A stretch of 64,000 bases of DNA from Didemnitutus sp041906465 (GTDB lineage: Bacteria; Verrucomicrobiota; Verrucomicrobiia; Opitutales; Opitutaceae), in NCBI GenBank assembly GCA_041906465.1, contig JAYRJE010000003.1, positions 1 to 64,000 of the forward strand. Reading direction: 5' to 3'. Below, in pieces: positions 35,457 through 44,458 of this stretch (the first letter of the stretch is position 1; every line of letters starts with the position of its first letter). A program made the position numbers and the translations under genes. The notes below the pieces were generated by a model. That model was not told the DNA's origin and did no database searches. It saw nothing but the letters and a program-made list of their open reading frames with translations.

Positions 35457-35679
35457 TGTGATTTGAAAAGGGGATTTAGGTTTTGGACTAAATGGCTTTT
35501 ACAGGACGCCCGTGAGTGTTCGCGCAATAGCTTTCGACGTGGCATACCACGGCGTAAGATTCAGCGAAACTTTGACGACCTGCATCATTTAAGGTTCACC
35601 AGCACTACCGGCACGAGGCGGCGCGTCAACGCTGCGTTTTGGGGTATGACAGGAAGTTCAAACGGGGTCCGTCGGCGGG

Positions 35680-36117
35680 TCAGGCGTGGGTGGGCCAACC
35701 TTCGGCTTCGGCGCGGAGCACGTAGACGCGCTGCGCGAGCGGATGGGCAACGTCGTGCGCGGTGAGTTTCTCGAAACGGCGACGGCCGAGTCGCCGATCG
35801 GCGAGCGCGAGCGCGCGCACGAGCGGTTCGGACGACGTGAGCAGGTCGGCGAAAGGCGTGCGCAAATAGTCGTGCAATGCGCCCAGCAGATCGCGGGCGC
35901 TGTCGTAGAATTCGGCGTCGGGTGCGAAGGGCGCGTCGAGTTTTTCGCGCGATGGCATGTCGGCGCGGCTGAAGAGTTCCTCCTTGTCCCAGGTCAGCCA
36001 CGCGCGACCGTCGCCTTCGGTGAGATTGCGGTAGACGGTGTAGTGGATCTGCAACCGGCCGCTGAGCGCGGGCGCGAACTGTTCTTCGATCCGGTGTTTG
36101 AGCTGGCTCCATTGCAT
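35680..36117 (-). CDS. SF0329-like conserved hypothetical protein
   Basis: The 145-residue protein starts MQWSQLKHRIEEQFAPALSG and continues RLQIHYTVYRN with a GRAWLTWDKEELFS segment; this resembles the small conserved SF0329 family of unknown function. It has no signal peptide, membrane helix or cysteine. It is leftward, 70 bases downstream of the D-threonine-aldolase-like gene, and its transcript should end at the terminator at 35423-35456. Confidence 0.6.
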   Translation of the reverse strand: MQWSQLKHRIEEQFAPALSGRLQIHYTVYRNLTEGDGRAWLTWDKEELFSRADMPSREKLDAPFAPDAEFYDSARDLLGALHDYLRTPFADLLTSSEPLVRALALADRRLGRRRFEKLTAHDVAHPLAQRVYVLRAEAEGWPTHA

Positions 36118-36187
36118 GGCGTGTGGGCGTGGATGGAGAAGACGCGTGAACGGACGCCTTCTTAGGTGGAAACCGCACTCGCGCAGT

Positions 36188-37342
36188 TCACCAACCGTTT
36201 ATCCGCGGCCACTCGGCCACGAGGTCGCGGCTGCCGTTGACGACGAAGTAGCGGTCGTGCGCCGCGGCGGTGGGGCAGGCGTGGTTCGGCAGGATGCGGA
36301 GGCGCGTGCCGATCGGAAAGGCCTCCGGCGCGAGCGGGTGATCGCTGACCACGAGGCCGTGTTCCTGCCAGGTGCGTTGCACGCGCAAGCCGGGGAGCAG
36401 TTGGCCATCGATGTCGCAGACGAACCCGTAGCCGGCGTTCTTTTCCGGTGGTAGTGCGGCGGTCGCAGTGTCCTTCGAAAGCGCGAACGAACCGGCATCG
36501 ATCAGGAATTCGTTCGGCCGATGCGCGGGGCGCCCGATCACTTCGGTGAGCACGCTGAGCGCGATGTCGTCGTAGCGGCACGCGCCGATGCCGGCTTGGT
36601 AGCAATCCCAGAACATGTAGACGCCGGCGCGTAATTCCGTGATGCCCGTGAGATCGGCGGCGCCGATTGCGCTGGGGCTGGAGCCGAGGCTAAGCATCGC
36701 GCTCGGAAAACCCGCGGCGTCCAAACGCGCGGCGGCGATGCGCAGCGCTTCGGCTTCCTGTGCGGCGGCGTGGGCGAAGCCGGCGGCATCGCGCGCGTCG
36801 TAGGAAAAACCGCCGTGCGTCGCGACGCCGGCGAACAGCGGGCCGAGTTCCTGGGCCACGGGGACCAACTCCGCGCTGTCGGGGGGAAGCCCGCCGCGGC
36901 GATCGCCGCTGTCGATCTCGATCAGCGCGCGGAAGCGCACGCGTTCGGAGCGCGCGCACTCGCGCAGCGCCCGGGCGGTGGCGCCGTGGTCGACGATGAC
37001 CGCGAGATTCACGCCTGTCCGGGCGAGCGCGGCGGCGCGCGCGAGTTTTCCGGGGCCGAGGCCGACGGCGTAGAAGATGTCGCGCCAGCCATGATAGGCG
37101 AAGTATTCGGCTTCGCGCAGCGTGGAGACGGTGATCGCGCCTTCGGGCGGCGGGGCGGCGAGGTGCGCGATGTCGGTGCTCTTGGCGGTCTTGAGGTGAG
37201 GGCGGAAGCACACGCCCTTGATCGCGGCGGTCGCGGCCATGTGCGCGAGGTTGTGGGCGAGCTTGCCGCGCTCGAGGACGAGGCCGGGCGTCGAAAGTTC
37301 CGCGAGCGTGGTGGCGGGACGCGAAGGGAAGACGGAGCTCAT
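36188..37342 (-). CDS. D-threonine aldolase/D-serine dehydratase-like PLP enzyme
   Basis: The 384-residue protein is a fold-type III (alanine-racemase-like) PLP enzyme. The cofactor lysine is Lys51 in RPHLKTAKS. The C-terminal domain carries the metal-binding pair in ILPNHACPTAAAH, as in DSD1-type D-serine dehydratase, D-threonine aldolase and D-threo-3-hydroxyaspartate dehydratase. It removes or cleaves D-hydroxy amino acids; which one cannot be told. The start at 37342 (MSSVFPSRP) is preferred to 37369. The next gene upstream on this strand is a serine racemase-like enzyme, which fits a shared pathway. Confidence 0.85.
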   Translation of the reverse strand: MSSVFPSRPATTLAELSTPGLVLERGKLAHNLAHMAATAAIKGVCFRPHLKTAKSTDIAHLAAPPPEGAITVSTLREAEYFAYHGWRDIFYAVGLGPGKLARAAALARTGVNLAVIVDHGATARALRECARSERVRFRALIEIDSGDRRGGLPPDSAELVPVAQELGPLFAGVATHGGFSYDARDAAGFAHAAAQEAEALRIAAARLDAAGFPSAMLSLGSSPSAIGAADLTGITELRAGVYMFWDCYQAGIGACRYDDIALSVLTEVIGRPAHRPNEFLIDAGSFALSKDTATAALPPEKNAGYGFVCDIDGQLLPGLRVQRTWQEHGLVVSDHPLAPEAFPIGTRLRILPNHACPTAAAHDRYFVVNGSRDLVAEWPRINGW

Positions 37343-37357
37343 CGAATAAAAGTGATC

Positions 37358-37530
37358 ACCACGAAACACACCAAATACACGAAAGGAGCCGCCCGCGAAT
37401 TGACGCGAATCGACGCAAATGGACGAACAGTGAGACGGAGGAAATGGGAGAACTCATATTCGCGGAAATTTGCGTGATTCGCGGGCAGGCTGGTTCGGCT
37501 TTCGTGTGGTTCGTGTTTTTCGTGGTTTCC
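37358..37530. repeat. long nested inverted repeat element
   Basis: The outer arms match: ACCACGAAACACACC with TACACGAAAG on the left against the complement of CTTTCGTGTGGTTCGTG with CGTGGTTT on the right. The inner arms match too: GCCCGCGAATTGACGCG against ATTCGCGGGC. Inside the left arm are three 10-base tandem copies of the type GCGAATTGAC. The whole could form a large cruciform or RNA hairpin. It fills the gap between two leftward PLP-enzyme genes. Words of this style recur at 25784-25853. Confidence 0.8.
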
Positions 37531-37537
37531 TTTCGAC

Positions 37538-38491
37538 CTACTTCTTCAGCCACGGCAGCGAGTCGAGATCGACGTTGCCGCCGGTGAGGATGAGGCCGAC
37601 GCGCTGGCCACGCACGTCGAGGGCACCGGACTGGATCGCGGCGAACGGCACGGCGGCGGATGGTTCGATCACGATTTTGAGACTCTCCCAAAGCGTTCGC
37701 ATCGCGGCGACGATGGCGTCCTCGGTGACCGTCACGACGTCGTCGACGTGCTGGAGAATGAGCGGGAGATTGCGCTCGCCAGTCACGTTCGTGCGCAAGC
37801 CGTCGGCAATGGTGGCCGCGTGCGCGATGCGGACGGGTTTCTTCGCCCGGAAAGATTGCGCGACGTCGTCAGCTGCGGCGGGTTCGACGCCGATCACGCG
37901 GATGCCGGGCTGCGTGCCTTTGGCCGCGACGGCAGTGCCGCTCAGGAGTCCGCCGCCACCGACGGGGCAGAGCACGAGGTCGAGGGCGCCGGCTTGCTCA
38001 AGCAATTCGAGCGTGGCGGTGCCTTGCCCGGCCATGACGGCGTAGTTGTCGAACGGATGCACGAGCACCGCGCCGGTCTCGGTGGCGATCTGCGCGCAAG
38101 CGGCTTCGCGCGCGGTGAGGTTGGGTTCGCAGTAAACGATCTTACCGCCGTGGCTCTCGACGTTGCGGATCTTCGTTTGCGGCGCGTTGTGCGGCATGAC
38201 GATGAACCCGGGAATGCCGCGGAGTTTGGCGGCGCGCGCCACGGCCGCACCGTGGTTGCCGGAGCTGTGCGTGACGACGCCGTGGGCGGCTTCCGCGTCG
38301 CTCAGCGAGAATACCGCATTGGCGGCGCCGCGCGCCTTGAACGCGCCTGTGGCCTGTAGATTCTCACACTTGAAAAACAGCTGCGCGCCGGCCACGGCGT
38401 CGAGCGCGTCATTGGTAAGGACCGGCGTGAGTATCACGTGCGGCGCGATGCGGGCGCGGGCGGCTCGAATGTCGGAGAGCGTCAGGGACAT
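37538..38491 (-). CDS. serine racemase/threonine dehydratase-like PLP enzyme
   Basis: The 317-residue fold-type II PLP enzyme has Lys52 in TGAFKARGA, the SSGNHG substrate loop and the glycine-rich phosphate cup CPVGGGGLLSG. Its length and lack of a C-terminal ACT regulatory domain put it with serine racemase, L-threo-3-hydroxyaspartate ammonia-lyase and catabolic threonine dehydratase rather than biosynthetic IlvA. Together with the fold-type III enzyme downstream it could interconvert and degrade both enantiomers of a hydroxy amino acid. The substrate is not determined. Confidence 0.87.
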   Translation of the reverse strand: MSLTLSDIRAARARIAPHVILTPVLTNDALDAVAGAQLFFKCENLQATGAFKARGAANAVFSLSDAEAAHGVVTHSSGNHGAAVARAAKLRGIPGFIVMPHNAPQTKIRNVESHGGKIVYCEPNLTAREAACAQIATETGAVLVHPFDNYAVMAGQGTATLELLEQAGALDLVLCPVGGGGLLSGTAVAAKGTQPGIRVIGVEPAAADDVAQSFRAKKPVRIAHAATIADGLRTNVTGERNLPLILQHVDDVVTVTEDAIVAAMRTLWESLKIVIEPSAAVPFAAIQSGALDVRGQRVGLILTGGNVDLDSLPWLKK

Positions 38492-38598
38492 GCAGCGCGG
38501 ACAGGATTGCGCGGCGCCGGATGGGGTGCAAGCGGCGAGCGCGGGCGCGGTGCGGTGCGGCGTTGACTCGTGGGTCGCGGCACCCAGTTTCGCGCCTC

Positions 38599-39342
38599 GT
38601 GAATTCCGCTCCCTCGGAGAATGACCCGAACTCCATCGCCCCGGATTGGGAAATCTGGAAGCCGCGCCTGCGCGTGCCGAATTGGTTGCGGGAGAATCCC
38701 GGCCTGCTGCTGTCGGTCGTCTATCTTGCGTTGTCGGCGGTCGGACTGCTCTACCAGTTTCTGTTTTTTCGACGGTTCAAACTCAACGTCCTCGAGTTCA
38801 GCGACGCGGCGGATTTTCTCATGGTGGTGGTGCGGGAGCCGCTGACAGTCGCGATGGCGTCGCTCGGGTTGCTGTTCTATTGGGTCTACATGTGGAGTTC
38901 GTTGCAGGCCGCGGGCTGGTTTTTCCGACGCTGGCCGCGTTGGCGAAAGGATCCGGCCAAAGTTGCGACTGCCCGCGAGAAGGCGCGCAAGATGGCCCCG
39001 TCGGCGCAGGTGATGTTCATCCTGACCTACGCGGTGCTGTTCACGATGTTGTATTCCACCCGGCAGGCGGACCGGGCGCGGGAGGGCGCTTTCCCGCGCG
39101 TGACGGTGCAGTTCAAGGCCGACGCCGTGGCACAGGCGGCGCCGTTCGAGGCCACGTTGCTGGGCACGACTTCGCGCTTCGTGTTTCTCTATCGCGCCGA
39201 GACGAAGCGGGCCGAGGCGCTGCCGTTCGATGCGATCGCGCAACTGAGCTGGGATGCGCGGCGTCGGCAGGATCGCGAGGGCAATGAGGCGCCCGCGGAG
39301 GAACAGGCTCGGCCTTCGGACGAGGCCGCGGAGCGGAAGTGA
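38599..39342 (+). CDS. hypothetical membrane protein
   Basis: From the GTG at 38599 the product is 247 residues with three hydrophobic helices: about 38-58, about 75-100 and about 137-157. A polar N-terminus (WEIWKPRLRVPNWLRENPG) precedes them and a soluble C-terminal part (about 165-247) ends in a charged tail EEQARPSDEAAERK. No family is recognised. It is divergent from the serine racemase-like gene and 62 bases before the glyoxalase-like gene. Confidence 0.6.
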   Translation: MNSAPSENDPNSIAPDWEIWKPRLRVPNWLRENPGLLLSVVYLALSAVGLLYQFLFFRRFKLNVLEFSDAADFLMVVVREPLTVAMASLGLLFYWVYMWSSLQAAGWFFRRWPRWRKDPAKVATAREKARKMAPSAQVMFILTYAVLFTMLYSTRQADRAREGAFPRVTVQFKADAVAQAAPFEATLLGTTSRFVFLYRAETKRAEALPFDAIAQLSWDARRRQDREGNEAPAEEQARPSDEAAERK

Positions 39343-39404
39343 GGCGCCCGCGGGTGCGCTGCGCGTTTGCTTTTGCGCGCTGCGCACCTACGTTCGGCGG
39401 CGCC

Positions 39405-39791
39405 ATGGCAGTTCAAAAGCTCCTCCACACCCGCATGCGCGTGAACGACATCGAGCGCACGGTGAAATTCTACGAAGACGCGCTGGGCCTGAAGGCGACG
39501 CGCCGCCACACGTCGCCGCGCGGCGCGCAGCTCGTGTTTCTCGCCACGCCGAACAGCGACGAGGAGATCGAGATTTGCCAAATGCCGCCCGGCGCTCCGA
39601 GCGTGCAGGTGCAGCCCGATCTGATGCACCTCGCGTTCGAGGTCGATGACCTCGCGACTTTCGAAGCTGAGCTGAAGGGAAAGGGCTACGCGCTGAGCGA
39701 CGGCCCGACGAAGACTTCGAGCGGCTCCGTGATCGCGTTCATCGATGCGCCCGAAGGTTACGAGGTGGAGTTGATCCAGCGGGCCAAGTAG
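39405..39791 (+). CDS. glyoxalase/VOC-family protein (GloA-like)
   Basis: The 128-residue protein starts MAVQKLLHTRMRVNDIERTV and follows the lactoylglutathione lyase pattern: FYEDALGLK, IEICQ, LMHLAFEVDD and YEVELIQ. The four metal ligands of glyoxalase I (His near 8, Glu near 57, His near 75, Glu near 124) are all in place. It probably detoxifies methylglyoxal as its thiol adduct. The ATG at 39405 is favoured because the family starts there. Confidence 0.88.
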   Translation: MAVQKLLHTRMRVNDIERTVKFYEDALGLKATRRHTSPRGAQLVFLATPNSDEEIEICQMPPGAPSVQVQPDLMHLAFEVDDLATFEAELKGKGYALSDGPTKTSSGSVIAFIDAPEGYEVELIQRAK

Positions 39792-39836
39792 GCGTGAGCG
39801 GAATATCCGGCGGCGCTGCTCGCTCGTAGTGTTAGC

Positions 39837-40490
39837 ATGAAATTCTTTTCCACGTTCCTCGCTGCGCTCGTTGTCGCGGCGTTCACCGCTTGCTCTCCCA
39901 TGAATTCGAATCCCTCCGCTCCTGTTCCATCGTCTCCGTCCACCCCGAGTGGTCCGACTGAAATCGCCGTGTTCGGCTCCGGTTGCTTTTGGTGCACCGA
40001 GGCGGTGTTCGAGCACGTGCCTGGCGTGAAAAAGGTGACGAGCGGCTACACCGGCGGCCACGTCGACAACCCGACCTACAAGCAAGTCTGCGAAGGCGAC
40101 ACCGGCCATGCGGAGGTGACGCGCATCGAGTTCGATCCGGCGGTCGTCAGCTACGCGCGGCTGCTGGAGATTTTCTTCGAGTCGCACGATCCGACGACGC
40201 TCAACCGCCAAGGCGCGGATGAAGGCACGCAGTATCGCTCGGCGATCTTCTACACGAACGAGGCGCAAAAGGTCGCGGCCGAAGCCGGAAAGCAGGCGGC
40301 GCAAAAGGATTTCGACGATCCCATCGTGACCGAGATCACGCCGCTCGGAAAATTCTACGACGCCGAGGACTACCATCAGGACTATTTCAAAAACAATCCG
40401 AACGCCGGTTACTGCTCGTTCGTGATCAAGCCGAAGGTGAAGAAGCTGCAGTCGAAGGGCACGATCGCGCCGGAGCGGACGGTGAAGTGA
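39837..40490 (+). CDS. msrA: peptide methionine sulfoxide reductase MsrA, lipoprotein
   Basis: MsrA repairs oxidised methionine (S-sulfoxide). The catalytic motif is GCFWC with nucleophile Cys50, followed by SGYTGGHVDNPTYKQVC and the EVTRIEFDP and DPTTLNRQGAD segments. The N-terminus MKFFSTFLAALVVAAFTAC is a lipoprotein signal with a lipobox ending at Cys19 and a Ser/Pro-rich linker, so it is likely anchored on the periplasmic face. A resolving cysteine lies near the C-terminus (YCSFVIKPK). Thioredoxin or a CcdA-fed partner would regenerate it. Confidence 0.95.
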   Translation: MKFFSTFLAALVVAAFTACSPMNSNPSAPVPSSPSTPSGPTEIAVFGSGCFWCTEAVFEHVPGVKKVTSGYTGGHVDNPTYKQVCEGDTGHAEVTRIEFDPAVVSYARLLEIFFESHDPTTLNRQGADEGTQYRSAIFYTNEAQKVAAEAGKQAAQKDFDDPIVTEITPLGKFYDAEDYHQDYFKNNPNAGYCSFVIKPKVKKLQSKGTIAPERTVK

Positions 40491-40573
40491 GCGGAGTGGC
40501 GCCGGCTTCCTCCTTTCGGCTTACACGCGAAAGCTGGCGCTTGCGGGGGCAAGTTCTCTAGCCTCTGCGTCCC

Positions 40574-41584
40574 ATGCCCCTCGTTTCCGTCGTCATGCCT
40601 GCCCGCAACGCGGCCGCCACGGTTGCCCGTGCCGTGGCGAGCATCCAGGGTCAGACTTTTCGCGATTGGGAACTGGTCGCGCTCGACGACGGTTCGAAGG
40701 ACGCGACGCGCTTCATCCTGATCGAGATGGCGCAGCTCGATCCGCGCATCCGGGTGTTGCGCACGAAGAGCGGCATCGCGGGCGCGCTCAATGCCGGTAT
40801 CGCCGCGGCCGCGGGCGAATTCGTCGCACGGATGGATGCGGACGACGAGATGATGCCGGAGCGCCTCGCCAAACAGGTCGCGTTCCTGCAGGCGAACCCC
40901 GACGTCGGCGTCGTCGGCTCGCGCGTGGAGTTTGGCGGCGATCCCGCGAAGGCGGCCGGTTACGCGCTGCACGTGGAGTGGGTGAACTCGCTGCTCACCA
41001 GCGAGGAGATCACGCTCAATCGCTTCGTCGAATCGCCGTTTGCGCACCCGAGCGTGATGTTCCGCCGCCATCTCGTCTACGATCACGGCAACTATCGCGA
41101 CGGCGATTTCCCGGAGGATTACGAGCTGTGGCTCCGCTGGATGGACGTGAATGTGAAGATGGCGAAACTGCCGGACACGCTGCTCACTTGGCACGACTGG
41201 CCCGGCCGGGCCTCGCGCACCGACCCGCGCTATTCGCCGGACGCATTCTACAAACTGAAGGCGTTCTGGCTGGCGGAGTGGCTCAAGCGCGAGATCGAGC
41301 TGCCGCGCACGATTTGGGTCTGGGGCGCGGGACGACCGACGCGACAACGCGCCGCGCATCTCGCGGAACACGGGGTGACGATCGCCGGCTACGTCGACAT
41401 CGATGCGAAGAAGACGGGCAAGAAGGTCGGTGGCGTGCCGGTTGTCGCGCCGGCCGATCTGCCGCCGCGCGAACAGAATTTTGTTTTGGGCTACGTCGGC
41501 ACACGCGGCGCGCGCGAATACATCCGGGGGCAACTGCTCGCTACCGGGCGCGCCGAGGGGCGGGACTTTCTGATGTGCGCGTGA
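40574..41584 (+). CDS. GT2-family glycosyltransferase with C-terminal Rossmann-like part
   Basis: The 336-residue protein has a GT-A domain: VSVVMPARNAAATVARAV at the start, LDDGSKDAT, and RMDADDEMMPERLAKQ with the DxD motif, then HPSVMFRR and DFPEDYELWLR. After about residue 235 a second segment begins with IWVWGAGRPTRQRAAHLAEH, a Gly-rich nucleotide-binding turn that recalls PglD-like sugar-modifying domains. It is cytoplasmic. The acceptor is not known and no polysaccharide locus surrounds it. Confidence 0.85.
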   Translation: MPLVSVVMPARNAAATVARAVASIQGQTFRDWELVALDDGSKDATRFILIEMAQLDPRIRVLRTKSGIAGALNAGIAAAAGEFVARMDADDEMMPERLAKQVAFLQANPDVGVVGSRVEFGGDPAKAAGYALHVEWVNSLLTSEEITLNRFVESPFAHPSVMFRRHLVYDHGNYRDGDFPEDYELWLRWMDVNVKMAKLPDTLLTWHDWPGRASRTDPRYSPDAFYKLKAFWLAEWLKREIELPRTIWVWGAGRPTRQRAAHLAEHGVTIAGYVDIDAKKTGKKVGGVPVVAPADLPPREQNFVLGYVGTRGAREYIRGQLLATGRAEGRDFLMCA

Positions 41585-41659
41585 GCGCAGGCCGCGGCGC
41601 GCACGGGCGCTTGCGTGAGGGTGCGGTGGCGTGATTGCATTTCGCCGCATACACATCCG

Positions 41660-43687
41660 ATGAAGCGAACCCTGATTGCCTTGGTGGCGGTTGTTGGCGC
41701 GTGGGGCTGCGCGCAAGCCGTCGAAAAGAAAAGTGGACCGGTGCCGGCGGAGCTGTTGTTCCGGCGGTATCAGCAGAACGAGATGAGCATTTCGCCCAAC
41801 GGGCGCTATCTCGCGAGCGTCATTCCCTACGAGCACGACAAGCACGACAACCGCACGATCCTCGGCGTCTACGATCTCGAGACGAAAAAGACCCAGATGC
41901 TCGTCAATGATCCTTCGGTATGGGTCACCGGGTTCGCCTGGGTCGGCGATGCGCGCTTGCTCGTCCGCTATTGGACGATTGGCGGGCCCGCGCTCACGGC
42001 GCTGAACGCTGACGGCTCCGAGCGCGTGCAAATTCAGGCACCGCGACCGAACCGGAATCGCAACGACCCGGAGAGCTTGTTGCAGCAGGCCACGGTCGTG
42101 CACCCGCTGATCGACCAGCCCGATCAGGTGCTCATGGGCCATTCGCTGGCAGCCGAGTTCTCGCCCAAGGCTTTGGCCTACTGGAAGCCGTCGCGCCTCA
42201 CGGTCGGGCTGTATCGCGTCAACACCCGCACCGGCCAGATCACAACGGAGGTGAAGGACCCGGAGATGACGGTTGACTGGTTGTGCGACCGCCGGGGCAA
42301 GGCGCGGGTGGCGGTGAGCCTGGACCGGGAGGCTTTCGATCAAGATTTCTACTGGAAGGATCGGGCCCAAATGCCCGCGTTGCACGTCTACTGGATCAAC
42401 GACGATGGCGGTGCGGAGCGGATCGAGGGGATTCAGGCACGCGTGGGCGAAGAGTTCGCGGTGGTCGGCGTGGAAGAGGGCGGCGACTCGTTTCTGTTCC
42501 GGGCGCGCCGCGATCACGATCGGGCCGCGGTGTGGCGGTATACCCGCGCCACGCGGGCCATCACCGGGCCGATCGTGGAAAATCCGCGCGTTGATCTCGG
42601 CGCGCCGCTGCCGTCGCCGCTGGACGCCTCGGCGAGCGGCATCTTCGTCCCGGAGGGGCGCGGCAAGGTTCACTATTTCGACCCGGGTTTTGCGCGACTT
42701 CAGCCGATGCTCGACGAGGCGCTGGGCGAGTTCGTGAACACGATCGCGTCGTGGGATCGCAGTCGCCAACGGCTCCTGCTCGTCAGCCGTTCGGCACGCG
42801 AGCCCGGCCGCTTCTATTTGTTCGACCAAAAAACGCAGGAGCTGAATGCCGTGTTTTATCGCGGGCCGTGGCTGAACGAATGGCGCCTGGCCGAGACGGA
42901 ACCGGTCACGATTTCGGCGCGCGACGGCGTGGCATTGGATTGCTATCTCACGCGTCCGCCGGGCGCGGATTCGCGGCGGAAGCTGCCGCTGATGCTGCTC
43001 GTGCATGGCGGTCCGTTCGGCATCCGCGACGAATACGAGTTTAGTCCGGAAGTGCAGTTCCTCGCGACGCGCGGTTACGCGGTGTTGCAGGTCAACTACC
43101 GCGGCTCGGGCGGATTTGGCGCCGCGTTCGAGCAGATCGCGGTGAACCAGATCGGCCTCAAGATGCAGGACGACCTCACCGATGCCGCGCAATGGGCGGT
43201 CGCGCAGGGCGTGGCCGACCCGGATCGCCTGGGCATCATGGGCAGCAGTTACGGCGGCTATGCGGCGCTGCGAGCGGTCACGCGCGAGCCGGAGCTCTTC
43301 AAAGTGGGCGTGGCGATGTTCGCGCCCTCGGATCTCCCGCGCCAACTCGCCCATTATCGCGAGAATCCGGAGTATTCCTACGCGTATGCGTTCTGGGCGC
43401 AACGCGTGGGCGATGCCGAGAAGGATCGCGCACGCTTGGAGAGCGTTTCGCCGGTGAATGCGGTCGCGAAGATCCGCGTGCCGCTCTTCATTGTCTACGG
43501 CGACAACGACCCGCGCATCCCTTATGCGCAATCGGCCGATTTCGTGCGGGCGCTGCGCGCGGCGAAGAAGGATTTCGTGCGCTACGCGCCGGAAGGCGAA
43601 GGCCACGGCATCGCGGACGAGAAGGCGCGCATCAAGATCTACCAGGCACTGGACGAGTTTCTTGCCAAGCGTTTCCCGGCCAACTGA
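41660..43687 (+). CDS. secreted S9-family prolyl oligopeptidase-like peptidase
   Basis: The 675-residue protein has a signal peptide (MKRTLIALVAVVGAWGCAQA), a beta-propeller domain (about 30-385) and a C-terminal alpha/beta-hydrolase catalytic domain with Ser530 in GSSYGGY, Asp617 in YGDNDPR and His649 in GEGHG. Enzymes of this type cleave short peptides, often after proline or as dipeptidyl peptidases, in the periplasm. A second S9 gene of the same plan follows at 44459, so this may be an old duplication. The ATG at 41660 starts the signal peptide. Confidence 0.92.
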   Translation: MKRTLIALVAVVGAWGCAQAVEKKSGPVPAELLFRRYQQNEMSISPNGRYLASVIPYEHDKHDNRTILGVYDLETKKTQMLVNDPSVWVTGFAWVGDARLLVRYWTIGGPALTALNADGSERVQIQAPRPNRNRNDPESLLQQATVVHPLIDQPDQVLMGHSLAAEFSPKALAYWKPSRLTVGLYRVNTRTGQITTEVKDPEMTVDWLCDRRGKARVAVSLDREAFDQDFYWKDRAQMPALHVYWINDDGGAERIEGIQARVGEEFAVVGVEEGGDSFLFRARRDHDRAAVWRYTRATRAITGPIVENPRVDLGAPLPSPLDASASGIFVPEGRGKVHYFDPGFARLQPMLDEALGEFVNTIASWDRSRQRLLLVSRSAREPGRFYLFDQKTQELNAVFYRGPWLNEWRLAETEPVTISARDGVALDCYLTRPPGADSRRKLPLMLLVHGGPFGIRDEYEFSPEVQFLATRGYAVLQVNYRGSGGFGAAFEQIAVNQIGLKMQDDLTDAAQWAVAQGVADPDRLGIMGSSYGGYAALRAVTREPELFKVGVAMFAPSDLPRQLAHYRENPEYSYAYAFWAQRVGDAEKDRARLESVSPVNAVAKIRVPLFIVYGDNDPRIPYAQSADFVRALRAAKKDFVRYAPEGEGHGIADEKARIKIYQALDEFLAKRFPAN

Positions 43688-43742
43688 ACGCGCGATAGCG
43701 AATCGGCTTCCCGCGCGGCACGGCGGCGGCTACACCCGCGCC

Positions 43743-44414
43743 ATGTCTCGTGGGGAAACGCCGCAACACGCCCGGCTGAAATCGCTCGCGCTCGACTGGG
43801 CGCGGGTGAACGGACTCGCGTGGGCGGCACGCGAGGTGCGCGTGCCGCGCAGCGGGTTCCGGGCCGACGTGGCGGCGTGCGCGAGCGAGCCCGGCGGGCC
43901 GACGGCGCTGTTCGAGTGCAAGCAGGCCCGCGCGGACTTGTTGAAAGACGCGCACAACGAACAGCGTGCGCGCTCGACGGTGACGGAATTGGCCGAGCGG
44001 CGGCGCGTGCTCGAGAGCTTGCTCGCGGTGCATTTTCCGGAGCTGCGGCGCGGCGAGGCGCTGTGGCCGGAGTTTGATCGCTGGGATTTCTCCACGCTGG
44101 AGCATCGAACGTATCGGGCGGTCCGGGCGAAGCTCGCACTGTGGCAGCGGCGCGTGCGCGAGGGCACGAAGTTTTCGCGCATGGGACGGTATCGCTGCGC
44201 CGACCGGCTTTATCTGGTGGTGGAGGACGAGATCGCGGCTCCGGCGGAAATCCCGGCGGAGTGGGGTGTGTTGGTCCGCCGAGGCGACGAGCTCGCGTGC
44301 GTGCGTCTGGCCGCCGTGCTGGTGCCGACGGACGAACAGCGCGCGGCGCTGCGGCGGTCGATCGAGCGCACGCTCGCGGGGCCAACGACGACGCGGCCGC
44401 AAGATCAGGCGTGA
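43743..44414 (+). CDS. unknown protein with PD-(D/E)XK nuclease-like motif
   Basis: The 223-residue cytoplasmic protein has, at about 38-60, FRADVAA followed by TALFECKQARADLLKDA, which fits the PD-(D/E)XK restriction-endonuclease core: Asp in the first strand, then E-C-K in the second. A charged helix DAHNEQRARSTVTELAERRR follows. It could be a nuclease or have kept only the fold. No partner methylase or helicase is adjacent. It sits between two S9 peptidase genes with no evident link to them. Confidence 0.6.
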   Translation: MSRGETPQHARLKSLALDWARVNGLAWAAREVRVPRSGFRADVAACASEPGGPTALFECKQARADLLKDAHNEQRARSTVTELAERRRVLESLLAVHFPELRRGEALWPEFDRWDFSTLEHRTYRAVRAKLALWQRRVREGTKFSRMGRYRCADRLYLVVEDEIAAPAEIPAEWGVLVRRGDELACVRLAAVLVPTDEQRAALRRSIERTLAGPTTTRPQDQA

Positions 44415-44425
44415 CACGCCGCCGC

Positions 44426-44445
44426 GCGCCCGCAACTTCGGGCGC
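44426..44445. repeat. GC palindrome between unknown gene and second S9 gene
   Basis: GCGCCCG (44426-44432) pairs perfectly with CGGGCGC (44439-44445) around CAACTT. It lies 12 bases after one stop and 13 before the next start, so it may be a REP-like unit or a weak terminator without a T run. Confidence 0.5.
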
Positions 44446-44458
44446 GGGCCGAATCCTT

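Noticed and set aside
40409..43606. 1065-codon leftward open frame
   Set aside because: It mirrors the glycosyltransferase and S9 peptidase genes, which have clear signatures on the plus strand; the leftward translation is R/H/A-rich without motifs.
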